The notes: generated by a model from the sequence alone, not told the origin. 6,475 bases of DNA from an uncultured Prevotella sp. (GCF_900549175.1 NZ_URNN01000162.1:1-6475), one strand, 5' to 3'; positions 1 to 6,468 are shown, numbered from the stretch's first letter. Translations and numbers: made by a program.

Positions 1-10
1 TATACCTCCG

Positions 11-36
11 TGTCACTGTTCAAAAAAAGCTGTCAC
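11..36. repeat. Short direct repeat TGTCAC, 20-nt period
   Basis: The hexamer TGTCAC occurs at 11-16 and again at 31-36, both followed by A/T-rich sequence. The 20-base period is about two helical turns, so two like-facing protein contacts are possible upstream of the yicC promoter. Only six bases are repeated, so chance is a serious alternative. The upstream gene is outside the window, and the repeat could equally belong to its 3' end. Confidence 0.25.
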
Positions 37-81
37 CTTAAAAATATGAGCATACAAGCAGGGTATATAATAAAAAAATAG

Positions 82-89
82 TATCTTTG
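82..89 (+). promoter_or_regulatory. Bacteroidota-type -7 box for yicC
   Basis: TATCTTTG at 82-89 matches the Bacteroidota primary-sigma -7 consensus TAnnTTTG exactly and is followed by CA, as is common. Transcription would start near 96, giving a leader of about 22 bases before the ATG at 118. No TTTG-type -33 element is seen at the usual 19-21 base spacing; the sequence there is GC/AT-mixed (around 58-63). The leader has no Shine-Dalgarno sequence, as expected in this phylum. Confidence 0.6.
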
Positions 90-117
90 CACGATATTAT
101 GTAACCGATACAAGAAT

Positions 118-993
118 ATGATACAGTCGATGACCGGCTACGGTAAAGTTACGGTAGCCTACAAGGAGAAAAAAATCAACGTCGAGGTCAAGTCGCTCAA
201 CAGCAAGGCACTCGACTTGTCTACACGCATAGCACCGCTATACCGCGAGAAAGAAATGGAAATACGCCAGATGTTGGCCGCGGCATTGGAGCGGGGCAAA
301 GTGGATTTCTGCATTTGGATAGAGAAGGATATCACTGTAGACGCCACCCCCATCAACGGCGCGCTGATGGAGAACTACTACCATCAGATAAAAGACATTG
401 CCGCACGTACAGGCATACCCGAGCCGCAGGAGTGGGTCAGCATGTTGCTGCGCATGCCAGACGTGATGACAAAGACCGAACAGGAGGTGCTTGAAGACGA
501 AGAATGGCAGACGGCACGCGAAGCCATAGCCATGGCAATAGAGCAGTTGCAGGATTTCCGCCGTCAGGAAGGTGCCGCCCTGCAGCAGAAATTCATGGAG
601 AAGATTGACAACATAGCCGCCCTGCTCGCCGAGATAGAGCCGTATGAGAAGATGCGCGTGGAGAAGATACGCAGCCGCATCGTTGACGGGCTGAACAAGA
701 TACGCGAAGTGGAATACGACAAGAACCGTCTGGAGCAGGAACTGATATACTACATCGAAAAACTGGACATCAGCGAAGAGAAACAGCGTCTGGCCAACCA
801 TCTGAAATACTTCAAGGAGACAATGGAGGACGGTCACGGTCAGGGCAAGAAGCTCGGTTTCATAGCTCAGGAGATGGGACGCGAGATAAACACCACCGGC
901 TCGAAGAGCAATCTGGCCGAGATGCAGAACATCGTGGTGAAGATGAAAGACGAGCTGGAGCAGATAAAGGAGCAGGTGCTTAATGCACTTTAG
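118..993 (+). CDS. yicC: YicC family endoribonuclease
   Basis: The 291-residue product has the length of the family (E. coli YicC is about 287). It begins with the hallmark MIQSMTGYGK and continues with VEVKSLNSKALDLSTRIAP (22-40), both typical of the YicC N-terminal domain. The C-terminal DUF1732-type domain shows RLEQELIYYIEKLDISEE (204-221), H228 shortly after, and GKKLGFIAQEMGREINTTG (243-261) followed by SKS. The middle and end are rich in charged helices. YicC proteins are cytoplasmic; the E. coli member is reported to act in degradation of the small RNA RyhB and to have endoribonuclease activity. No RNA target can be deduced here. The gene often lies directly upstream of gmk in Bacteroidota and Firmicutes, and the same order is seen here, although a 242-base gap separates them. 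The ATG at 118 fits the family start and the promoter at 82-89. The gene looks intact. Confidence 0.95.
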   Translation: MIQSMTGYGKVTVAYKEKKINVEVKSLNSKALDLSTRIAPLYREKEMEIRQMLAAALERGKVDFCIWIEKDITVDATPINGALMENYYHQIKDIAARTGIPEPQEWVSMLLRMPDVMTKTEQEVLEDEEWQTAREAIAMAIEQLQDFRRQEGAALQQKFMEKIDNIAALLAEIEPYEKMRVEKIRSRIVDGLNKIREVEYDKNRLEQELIYYIEKLDISEEKQRLANHLKYFKETMEDGHGQGKKLGFIAQEMGREINTTGSKSNLAEMQNIVVKMKDELEQIKEQVLNAL

Positions 994-1001
994 CAAGTTC
1001 A

Positions 1002-1038
1002 GAGGTCTGAGGTTTGAGTGCAGAGATATGATTACCTT
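1002..1038 (+). repeat. Left terminal inverted repeat
   Basis: This is the left arm of the element. Its best-conserved part starts TTGAGTGCAGAG at 1014 and ends GATTACCTT at 1038. The outer 12 bases (1002-1013) match the right arm at 7 positions only, so the true end of the element may be at 1014. Confidence 0.65.
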
Positions 1039-1040
1039 TG
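1033..1040 (+). promoter_or_regulatory. Promoter-like -7 box at inner edge of left repeat
   Basis: TACCTTTG at 1033-1040 fits TAnnTTTG exactly and points toward gmk. A start near 1047 would give gmk a leader of roughly 190 bases containing the REP hairpin. No -33 motif at good spacing is seen: TTTG at 1013-1016 leaves 16 bases and TCTG at 1006-1009 leaves 23, where 19-21 is usual. The right arm reads TACCTTAT on its minus strand at the equivalent place, so the box is not shared by both ends. Confidence 0.35.
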
Positions 1041-1045
1041 TATAT

Positions 1046-1061
1046 ATCACTTTACAAGATG
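1046..1061 (+). repeat. Internal direct repeat, copy 1 (second copy 1151-1166)
   Basis: ATCACTTTACAAGATG at 1046-1061 recurs as ATCACTCTACAAGACG at 1151-1166, with 14 of 16 bases the same and both differences being T/C. The copies flank the central REP. The second copy also holds CTACAAG (1157-1163), the reverse complement of the CTTGTAG (1088-1094) that begins the REP, so the interior mixes direct and inverted repeats. Confidence 0.5.
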
Positions 1062-1088
1062 AGGGTGTATCAAAACAAAGATATCAAC

Positions 1089-1117
1089 TTGTAGGGACAT
1101 ATTCTTGTATTTGTCCG
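1089..1117 (+). repeat. REP-type palindrome with GTAG head, copy 1
   Basis: The 29 bases are identical to 6440-6468. They carry GTAG (1091-1094) directly before an imperfect palindrome with arms GGACA (1095-1099) and TGTCC (1112-1116); pairing resumes for two base pairs after one T-T mismatch. A 5' GTAG or GGAG tetranucleotide followed by a palindrome is the described layout of REP sequences mobilised by RAYT (TnpA-REP) transposases. No RAYT gene lies in this window, so one would have to be elsewhere in the genome. Confidence 0.6.
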
Positions 1118-1150
1118 TACAGTGTGCATGAACCTTATTTTGAACCCCGC

Positions 1151-1166
1151 ATCACTCTACAAGACG
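1151..1166 (+). repeat. Internal direct repeat, copy 2
   Basis: ATCACTCTACAAGACG is the partner of 1046-1061. It includes CTACAAG, complementary to the start of the central REP at 1088-1094, which would allow a second, competing pairing inside the element. Confidence 0.5.
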
Positions 1167-1170
1167 TTAA

Positions 1171-1201
1171 TCTGACTTTACATAAGGTAATCATACCTCT
1201 G
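1171..1201 (+). promoter_or_regulatory. Candidate gmk operon promoter within the right repeat
   Basis: TACCTCTG at 1194-1201 matches TAnnTTTG at all but one fixed position and is followed by CA, like the yicC box. TCTG at 1171-1174 lies 19 bases upstream and matches the -33 TTTG at three of four positions. Together they would start transcription near 1208, 28 bases before the gmk ATG. The -7 box is part of the inverted repeat, so the element points a promoter-like sequence outward into gmk. The left arm has an equivalent TATCTCTG on the minus strand (1021-1028) but no -33 partner. Confidence 0.45.
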
Positions 1202-1220
1202 CACTCAATACTCTGAGTTC
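1184..1220 (-). repeat. Right terminal inverted repeat
   Basis: This is the right arm of the element, complementary to 1002-1038. Its core starts AAGGTAATCATACC at 1184 and ends CTGCACTCAA at 1208. Beyond 1208 the match falls to 7 of 12. Confidence 0.65.
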
Positions 1221-1235
1221 ATAACTAAAAAAAAC

Positions 1236-1802
1236 ATGGCAAAGATAATAATAATATCCGCTCCGAGCGGAACAGGAAAGAGTACAATAATAAACTGGCT
1301 GATGCAGCACAAGGAGCTGCGGCTGACAATGTCGGTGTCGTGCACGAGCAGGGCACCGAGAGGGGGCGAGGTGGACGGAGTGGCCTACCACTTCATCAGC
1401 AACGAAGACTTCCGCAGGCGTATTGCCGGCGGGGAATTTCTGGAATACGAAGAGGTGTACGGCGGCACACTCTACGGCACGCTGAAACAGGAAGTTGAAG
1501 ACAAGCTCGAGGCCGGCTACAACGTGGTGTTCGATGTTGACGTCAAGGGAGGATGCTTCATAAAAAACCATTACGGCGACCGCGCGCTGAGCCTGTTCAT
1601 CGAGCCACCCTCGATAGACGCACTCCGCCAACGCCTTACCGACCGCGGCACAGAAACACCGGAAAAGATTGAGATGAGAGTGGCACGCGCAGAAATGGAA
1701 CTGGGCTACGCCAAGCATTTCGACCGTACGGTGGTCAACGACAATCTGGACGCGGCCGAACAGCAGACGAAAGACATCATCTGCGAATTTCTCGGGAAAT
1801 AA
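1236..1802 (+). CDS. gmk: Guanylate kinase
   Basis: This cytoplasmic enzyme phosphorylates GMP (and dGMP) to GDP with ATP, an essential step of purine nucleotide supply. The 188-residue product starts MAKIIIISAPSGTGKST, with the P-loop at 11-17 (K15, S16). The GMP-binding region follows the family pattern: S35, R39, R42, E45 and Y51 in SCTSRAPRGGEVDGVAY, then E70 in FLEYEEV and YGT at 80-82. D100 and D102 lie in FDVDVKGG, and R137 and R148 mark the lid segment (DRGTETPEKIEMR). VVNDNLDAA near the end is also typical. Length is normal for a compact bacterial form. The ATG at 1236 follows an A-rich stretch (1225-1234), which serves in place of a Shine-Dalgarno sequence in this phylum. It is the first gene of the five-gene run, 30 bases before nadD. 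Confidence 0.97.
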   Translation: MAKIIIISAPSGTGKSTIINWLMQHKELRLTMSVSCTSRAPRGGEVDGVAYHFISNEDFRRRIAGGEFLEYEEVYGGTLYGTLKQEVEDKLEAGYNVVFDVDVKGGCFIKNHYGDRALSLFIEPPSIDALRQRLTDRGTETPEKIEMRVARAEMELGYAKHFDRTVVNDNLDAAEQQTKDIICEFLGK

Positions 1803-1832
1803 AATACCGGCCGCACAAATATATCAAGCGTA

Positions 1833-2423
1833 ATGACAGGAACGGGACTTTTCGGAGGGTCGTTCAACCCCATACACAACGGACATATCGCCCTGGCCCG
1901 GAATCTGCTCGATGCAGCGGGACTTGACGAGATATGGTTTGTGGTGTCACCGCAGAATCCGCTGAAGCAACAGGCCGGACTGCTTGACGACACCGCACGC
2001 CTCGACATGGTGCGTACGGCTTTGGCCGGTGAGCCACGGCTGAAAGCATGCGACTACGAATTCCGTCTGCCCAGACCGTCGTATACGTGGAACACCCTGC
2101 AGCACCTGTCGCGCGACTATCCCGACCGCCGGTTCACACTGCTCATCGGTGCCGACAACTGGCAGATGTTCGGCCGATGGTATCATCATGAGGACATCCT
2201 CAACCACTACGCCATCGTGATATATCCGCGCAGCGGCAGCCACGTAGACACCACGGCACTGCCTGCCGGCGTCACTCTGGTGAACACACCACTCTTCGAC
2301 ATCAGCAGCACGGAAGTGCGCCGGCGCATAGCGTGCGGCGAACCTATTGACGGGCTCGTGCCCGACGTCATCAGAGACGAAGCGCTGAAACATTACGCCA
2401 TAAAACAAACCGAGAAGCAGTAG
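1833..2423 (+). CDS. nadD: Nicotinate-mononucleotide adenylyltransferase
   Basis: The enzyme joins nicotinate mononucleotide and ATP to give deamido-NAD and pyrophosphate, in the NAD pathway in the cytoplasm. The 196-residue length is typical of NadD. The nucleotidyltransferase signature GLFGGSFNPIHNGH (5-18) has both histidines of HxGH (H15, H18). SPQNPLK (39-45) resembles the substrate-binding segment, LLIGADNW (103-110) is the usual core strand with its aspartate, and ISSTEVRRR (157-165) is the C-terminal ATP-binding motif. The start at 1833 places the signature at the expected distance from the N terminus. The gap of 30 bases from gmk holds no terminator-like hairpin, and the next gene starts 9 bases after the stop, so the three are probably transcribed together. 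Confidence 0.95.
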   Translation: MTGTGLFGGSFNPIHNGHIALARNLLDAAGLDEIWFVVSPQNPLKQQAGLLDDTARLDMVRTALAGEPRLKACDYEFRLPRPSYTWNTLQHLSRDYPDRRFTLLIGADNWQMFGRWYHHEDILNHYAIVIYPRSGSHVDTTALPAGVTLVNTPLFDISSTEVRRRIACGEPIDGLVPDVIRDEALKHYAIKQTEKQ

Positions 2424-2432
2424 AGTCAAGAC

Positions 2433-4319
2433 ATGGAACCTACTCCCACCAACAGACGCATGAACATGAAGAAGATATTACGCGGAGTTGCCACGGCGGC
2501 CGGCTTTGCCCTATACCCCATCATCAGCAACGCCACATTCTTCATCTTCATGTTCGTTCTTAGCACCGCCTGCGGACTGATAGAAACAGCCGACTACCGC
2601 GACGCCAAACTTTACCCACACCTTTTCACCGAACTCTTCACCGACCTTTATCTGCTGTGCGCAATGCTGGCCGTCGTTCCGCGGGGCGTACGCCGCTGGT
2701 TGCGCGGCATCGTCAGCGGTGTGCTCTATGCCGTCGCCCTGGTTGACGTATGGTGCTTCGTGCGGCTCGGCTCCACCCTCAACCCCTCGATGCTCATGCT
2801 CGTAGGCGAGACCACCGGCAACGAGGCTTCGGAGTTTCTGAAGACATACCTCACGGGCGACACACTTTTCTCACCCGTGGGCGTGATACTGGCAATCATA
2901 CCGATACACATCGCCACCGCATGGGCAACGTCAAGATTCGGAGTATTCAGGAATATGCTTCCGTCATCTGACGGCCGCAAGACACAGTCTGACGGGCACC
3001 GGACGCGGCGGGCTCTCATCACGGCAGGCGCGGCGGTGGCAGGATGCTTCATATTCAGTCTGGCCGACTGTATCGACAACAAGAAGGCCACCGCGAGACT
3101 GCTGTCATACGACAACATAGGGGCGGTGGAACACGAGCTGACAAAGCCCGACAGGGCCGTGCTCTACATGCCGGTGCACCGCCTCCTGTTCAGCATCTAC
3201 GCCAACCGCCTTACCGCCCGCCAACTGGTAAGGCTGGTCGAGACCACCGGCCACATCAGCATAGACAGCTGCACCTTCCGCAGCCCCGACATAGTGCTCA
3301 TCATCGGCGAGAGCTACAACCGCCACCACTCCCAACTCTACGGCTACGACATGCCCACCACACCGCGGCAGACTGAGCGCGAACGGCGCGGCGAACTGGT
3401 GGCTTTCAGCGACGTGATAAGCCCGTGGAACCTGACGAGCTACGTCTTCAAACACGTGTTCTCGCTACATTCCGTAGGCGACAGCGGACAGTGGTGCGAC
3501 CGCCCGCTGTTTCCCGAACTGTTCAAGAAGGCAGGCTACCACGTGACATTCGTCACCAACCAGTTTCTGCCCAAGAAGGGCGAGGCCGTGTACGACTTCA
3601 GCGGAGGGTTCTTCCTCAACAACCCCGAGCTGAGTGCGGCACAGTTCAGCACGCGCAACACGTCGCTGCACCGGTTTGACGACGGGGTGCTGGCCGACCT
3701 CGACAGCCTCAGCCACCTGCGGGGGAAGGCAAACCTCACGATACTGCACCTCATGGGGCAGCACGTGAACTATTACGACCGCACGCCCAGACGGTGGACT
3801 CCGTTCCGTCCCAACGACTACCGCCACCGCCACCTGAAAAGATGGGAACGCGGATTTCTGGCCGACTACGACAACGCCACGCTATACAACGACTCCATCG
3901 TCGACGAGGTGCTGCGACGTTTTGAAGACCGCGAAGCCATCGTCATCTACATGCCCGACCACGGCGAGGAATGTTTCGGCGACGACATGCACGTGGTGGG
4001 GCGCCTTCATTCCGCCAACGTCGACTACCGCCTGGCTCACGAGGAGTTCGAGATTCCGTTCTGGATATGGCGGTCGCGCAAATATGCCGAGACGCATCCC
4101 GACATCGACGCCGAAATCAAGGCCGCCCGCAACCGGCCGTTCATGACCGATGACATAAGCCACATGCTGCTGTACCTCGGCGGCATAGCGTGCCCGGACT
4201 ACCGTGACAGCCGCAACCTGCTGAGCCACGACTACGACAATCTGCGCCCGAGGATAATAAAGAACACCGCCGACTACGACAAACTGAGAAAGGAACATCA
4301 TGATGGAAAGAAACAATGA
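2433..4319 (+). CDS. EptA/CptA-like phosphoethanolamine transferase, sulfatase-fold
   Basis: The 628-residue product resembles inner-membrane phosphoethanolamine transferases, which move phosphoethanolamine from phosphatidylethanolamine to lipid A, core sugar or another surface glycan. About five membrane segments are visible (roughly 24-47, 66-84, 91-111, 147-166, 193-212), followed by a periplasmic alkaline-phosphatase/sulfatase-fold domain from about 285. Likely metal and catalytic residues are E293 in VLIIGES, T335 in SPWNLTS as the nucleophile, H444 in GQHVNYY, D509-H510 in MPDHGEE, and H520. Spacing is close to E. coli EptA (E246, T285, D452, H453). The body is longer than EptA (about 547), and the Cys-Gly-Thr context usual around the nucleophile is absent, so the acceptor and even the moved group are uncertain. 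Met1, Met10 and Met12 are all possible starts; Met12 (MKKILRG) gives a natural membrane N terminus. The gene overlaps the next by 20 bases. Confidence 0.8.
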   Translation: MEPTPTNRRMNMKKILRGVATAAGFALYPIISNATFFIFMFVLSTACGLIETADYRDAKLYPHLFTELFTDLYLLCAMLAVVPRGVRRWLRGIVSGVLYAVALVDVWCFVRLGSTLNPSMLMLVGETTGNEASEFLKTYLTGDTLFSPVGVILAIIPIHIATAWATSRFGVFRNMLPSSDGRKTQSDGHRTRRALITAGAAVAGCFIFSLADCIDNKKATARLLSYDNIGAVEHELTKPDRAVLYMPVHRLLFSIYANRLTARQLVRLVETTGHISIDSCTFRSPDIVLIIGESYNRHHSQLYGYDMPTTPRQTERERRGELVAFSDVISPWNLTSYVFKHVFSLHSVGDSGQWCDRPLFPELFKKAGYHVTFVTNQFLPKKGEAVYDFSGGFFLNNPELSAAQFSTRNTSLHRFDDGVLADLDSLSHLRGKANLTILHLMGQHVNYYDRTPRRWTPFRPNDYRHRHLKRWERGFLADYDNATLYNDSIVDEVLRRFEDREAIVIYMPDHGEECFGDDMHVVGRLHSANVDYRLAHEEFEIPFWIWRSRKYAETHPDIDAEIKAARNRPFMTDDISHMLLYLGGIACPDYRDSRNLLSHDYDNLRPRIIKNTADYDKLRKEHHDGKKQ

Positions 4320-5361
4320 ATGGCTCACGCGGGCAGAATGTTCCGCCATGCGCGGCATGGCCATAATGGCAATAATGCTGCACAACTACTGCCACTGGCT
4401 GGCACCGGCCGTGAAGGAGAACGAATATCTGTATCACGAGACCAACAACGACCGGCTTATCGACGTTCTCACCCACCCCTCCGACATGCCGGCGGTGCTG
4501 CAACTCGTATCATATTTCGGCCACTATGGCGTGCCCGTATTCCTGTTTCTCAGCGGTTTCGGACTTGTACTGAAATATGAGCGCAGCGACAACCGTACAC
4601 CTGCGACAGAATTTCTGCGCAGCCATTTCGTCAAGCTCTTCACAATGATGGTGGCGGGATTTGCGGCCTTCACCGCCATCGACGCCATCACCCCGGGGGC
4701 ACACCACTACCGGTTCTCCGACATAGTGGCCCAGATGCTGATGTACATCAACATGCTGCCACGCCCCGACAAGATAATATGGCCCGGGCCATATTGGTTC
4801 TTCGGACTCATGATGCAGCTGTACATTGTATACCGCCTCGCCATATACCGCCGCCACTGGGGTGTCATGGCAGTGCTCGTGGCCCTGTGCTGGCTTCTGC
4901 AGACACTGTGCTGCGACTCTCCGGAGGGCGACACGCTCAACCGGCTGCGCTACAACTGTATAGGCGGCATGATGCCGTTCTGTGCCGGAGTGCTGGCGGC
5001 AAGGGTCAGGCCTTCTGCCGCCGTATGCCGCATGAGCCGATGGCAGTGGGCACTGGCGGCCGTCGTGACCTGCGCGGTGCTGTTCTTCTTCTGTTTCAAC
5101 TTCCACACATGGCTGTGGGTGCCGCTGCTCGTCATCATTGCCGGTGCAGCCACGGTAAAGGCACTGCCTGGGCGGGCTCTCGTCCCGCTCACGTGGACTG
5201 GTGCGCTGTCGGCCGTCATCTTCGTCATCCACCCCATCTTCCGCAAAATCTTCATCCCCATCTCCCACCGCGGCGACATCTGTACGGGCGTGCTGCTCTA
5301 TGTCGTTGCCACCCTCGCCACGGCATGGATGATTGGCAGAGTGACAAGAACAAGAAAATGA
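4300..5361 (+). CDS. Acyltransferase-3 family membrane protein (first)
   Basis: Members of this family (OafA, NodX and relatives) carry acyl groups across the inner membrane onto sugars or lipids. The 353-residue product has R18 and H28 in MRGMAIMAIMLHNY (17-30), the catalytic Arg/His region; HYGVPVFLFLSGFG (75-88), the family's signature; WFFGLMMQLYIVY (166-178); GMMPFCAGVLAAR (223-235); and AVIFVIHPIFRK (305-316) near the end. Around ten hydrophobic segments are visible. A polar stretch of about 45 residues (31-75) separates the catalytic segment from the signature, longer than in the second copy. ATG at 4300 or 4303 (the gene begins ATGATG) may be used; the start lies inside the preceding gene, suggesting translational coupling. 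The acceptor and acyl group cannot be read from sequence. Confidence 0.85.
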   Translation: MMERNNEWLTRAECSAMRGMAIMAIMLHNYCHWLAPAVKENEYLYHETNNDRLIDVLTHPSDMPAVLQLVSYFGHYGVPVFLFLSGFGLVLKYERSDNRTPATEFLRSHFVKLFTMMVAGFAAFTAIDAITPGAHHYRFSDIVAQMLMYINMLPRPDKIIWPGPYWFFGLMMQLYIVYRLAIYRRHWGVMAVLVALCWLLQTLCCDSPEGDTLNRLRYNCIGGMMPFCAGVLAARVRPSAAVCRMSRWQWALAAVVTCAVLFFFCFNFHTWLWVPLLVIIAGAATVKALPGRALVPLTWTGALSAVIFVIHPIFRKIFIPISHRGDICTGVLLYVVATLATAWMIGRVTRTRK

Positions 5362-5377
5362 CAATCCAACACTCAAT

Positions 5378-6445
5378 ATGATGAACTATCACGACCTGAG
5401 CCGCTACCGCAACGAGTTGATGGGCATATCCATCATCATGGTGATACTGTTCCATTTGGGAGGCATGCGCCACGACACCCTGTGGCTGTGCCTGAGCCGC
5501 TGCGGCAACATAGGTGTCGACATGTTTTTCTTCTTCAGCGGCATAGGCATGTGGTTTGCATGGACAAAAAGCCGGCAGACGGGTTACAGGAAGCTTCTGT
5601 CCTTCTTCCGCCGCCGCTACCTGCGCATATACCCGGTATGGCTCGTAACGGCCTGCGCCTACTACATACCGCGCTACTGCGACGGACGCATGACACTGCC
5701 CGACACCCTGCTTGACATTGCCGTCAACTGGGGGTTCTGGCACCACTGTGAACTGGCGTTCTGGTTCATCCCCGCCATCATGATGCTCTACACCGTGGCA
5801 CCGGCATACATCACCCTGATATGCCGGCACCGCTCATGGCGGTGGATGCCGGTGGCGGCCGTCATGCTGTGTGTCATGCTGCAATACCTGCAACCGCTGA
5901 ACAGTGCTCTGGGCCATCTCGAAATATTCGTAAGCCGCATACCGATATTTCTGTTGGGCATCAATGCCGGAGAGCGCGTAATGGAGCGGCGACCGATAGA
6001 CCCATCCGCCCGTTGGATGATGCTGCTCACGCTCGCCGTGGGCATAATCATCTGCGTGAACTTCGAGAACGGACTGCGCGGCCGTTTCCCGCTGTTTCTC
6101 GAGCGCATGGTCTACATACCCATGACAGTATCAATGTCGCTGCTGCTCTGCCGCCTGTTTGCCCTGGCCGATGCAGAAAATACGGGAACAGCCCCGTGGG
6201 TGAGACGCGCCACGGGAATGACCAACCGCGCACTCGCCTTCACCGGTGGCGTGAGTCTCGAGATTTATCTCGTACACTACCAGTTCGTCATCGTGCCTTT
6301 CCATCTCCGCAGCCTGTCTTACTGGCCCAAGGCCTTTGCCACATTAGCCATCGCCATACCGGCGGCATGGATGTTGCACAAGGTGGTGGGGCATGTGGTG
6401 CGAAAACTGGAGGATGTGTTAAAATGGCTACATGGTGCTTTGTAG
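5378..6445 (+). CDS. Acyltransferase-3 family membrane protein (second)
   Basis: This 355-residue multi-pass protein is the more canonical of the two. Near the N terminus RYRNELMGISIIMVILFH (9-26) gives the Arg and catalytic-type His26; GVDMFFFFSG (46-55) is the family signature; FWFIPAIMMLYTVAP (128-142), RIPIFLLGINAG (187-198) and GVSLEIYLVHYQF (291-303) complete the usual set in order. The role is presumed transfer of acetyl or another acyl group onto a surface polysaccharide, lipid A or exported glycan. It follows the first acyltransferase after 16 bases and also begins ATGATG. The two proteins share family motifs but look distantly related, so they are unlikely to be a recent duplication. 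The stop codon TAG (6443-6445) lies inside the REP repeat, so the last residues (HGAL) abut that repeat. Confidence 0.88.
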   Translation: MMNYHDLSRYRNELMGISIIMVILFHLGGMRHDTLWLCLSRCGNIGVDMFFFFSGIGMWFAWTKSRQTGYRKLLSFFRRRYLRIYPVWLVTACAYYIPRYCDGRMTLPDTLLDIAVNWGFWHHCELAFWFIPAIMMLYTVAPAYITLICRHRSWRWMPVAAVMLCVMLQYLQPLNSALGHLEIFVSRIPIFLLGINAGERVMERRPIDPSARWMMLLTLAVGIIICVNFENGLRGRFPLFLERMVYIPMTVSMSLLLCRLFALADAENTGTAPWVRRATGMTNRALAFTGGVSLEIYLVHYQFVIVPFHLRSLSYWPKAFATLAIAIPAAWMLHKVVGHVVRKLEDVLKWLHGAL

Positions 6446-6468
6446 GGACATATTCTTGTATTTGTCCG
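6440..6468 (+). repeat. REP-type palindrome with GTAG head, copy 2
   Basis: The sequence is identical over 29 bases to 1089-1117 and has the same orientation. GTAG is at 6442-6445, with palindrome arms at 6446-6450 and 6463-6467. No inverted repeats like those at 1002-1038 are visible around it (the left side is coding, and only seven bases remain to the right), so the palindrome exists independently of the element between yicC and gmk. There is no T-run after the hairpin to make it a standard terminator. Confidence 0.65.

Larger units (their letters stand above)
1002..1220. mobile_element. MITE-like inverted-repeat element between yicC and gmk
   Basis: The ends are long inverted repeats: 1002-1038 pairs with 1184-1220 at 31 of 37 positions, and the inner 25 positions (1014-1038 against 1184-1208) match at 24, the one exception being position 1026 against 1196. 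Allowing one bulge (1183), pairing continues through TGTA (1039-1042) and TACA (1179-1182). The 219-base span contains no credible gene. Near the middle lies a REP-type palindrome (1089-1117), and the flanks of that centre carry a related 16-nt direct repeat. Size, inverted ends and lack of coding suggest a non-autonomous element, but no clear target-site duplication is visible. It could instead be a structured regulatory leader of gmk or an intercistronic RNA hairpin. It starts nine bases after the yicC stop codon and ends 15 bases before gmk, so it makes up nearly the whole gap. Confidence 0.6.

Noticed and set aside
238..1050. 270-residue minus-strand open frame opposite yicC
   Set aside because: It is antisense to a clearly recognisable YicC protein; its Leu/His/Val-rich composition is that of an antisense shadow.
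983..1216. 77-residue + strand open frame between yicC and gmk
   Set aside because: It starts within the yicC end, lies almost wholly inside the inverted-repeat element and runs through the REP palindrome, and its translation resembles no protein I know.
4300..4319. Possible frameshift joining the EptA-like and first acyltransferase genes
   Set aside because: Both proteins are complete, with their own ends and family motifs; a 20-base overlap with ATGATG is ordinary translational coupling.
4510..5376. 288-residue minus-strand open frame opposite the first acyltransferase
   Set aside because: Its His/Glu/Arg-rich, motif-free translation and its position opposite a recognisable membrane protein mark it as a shadow.
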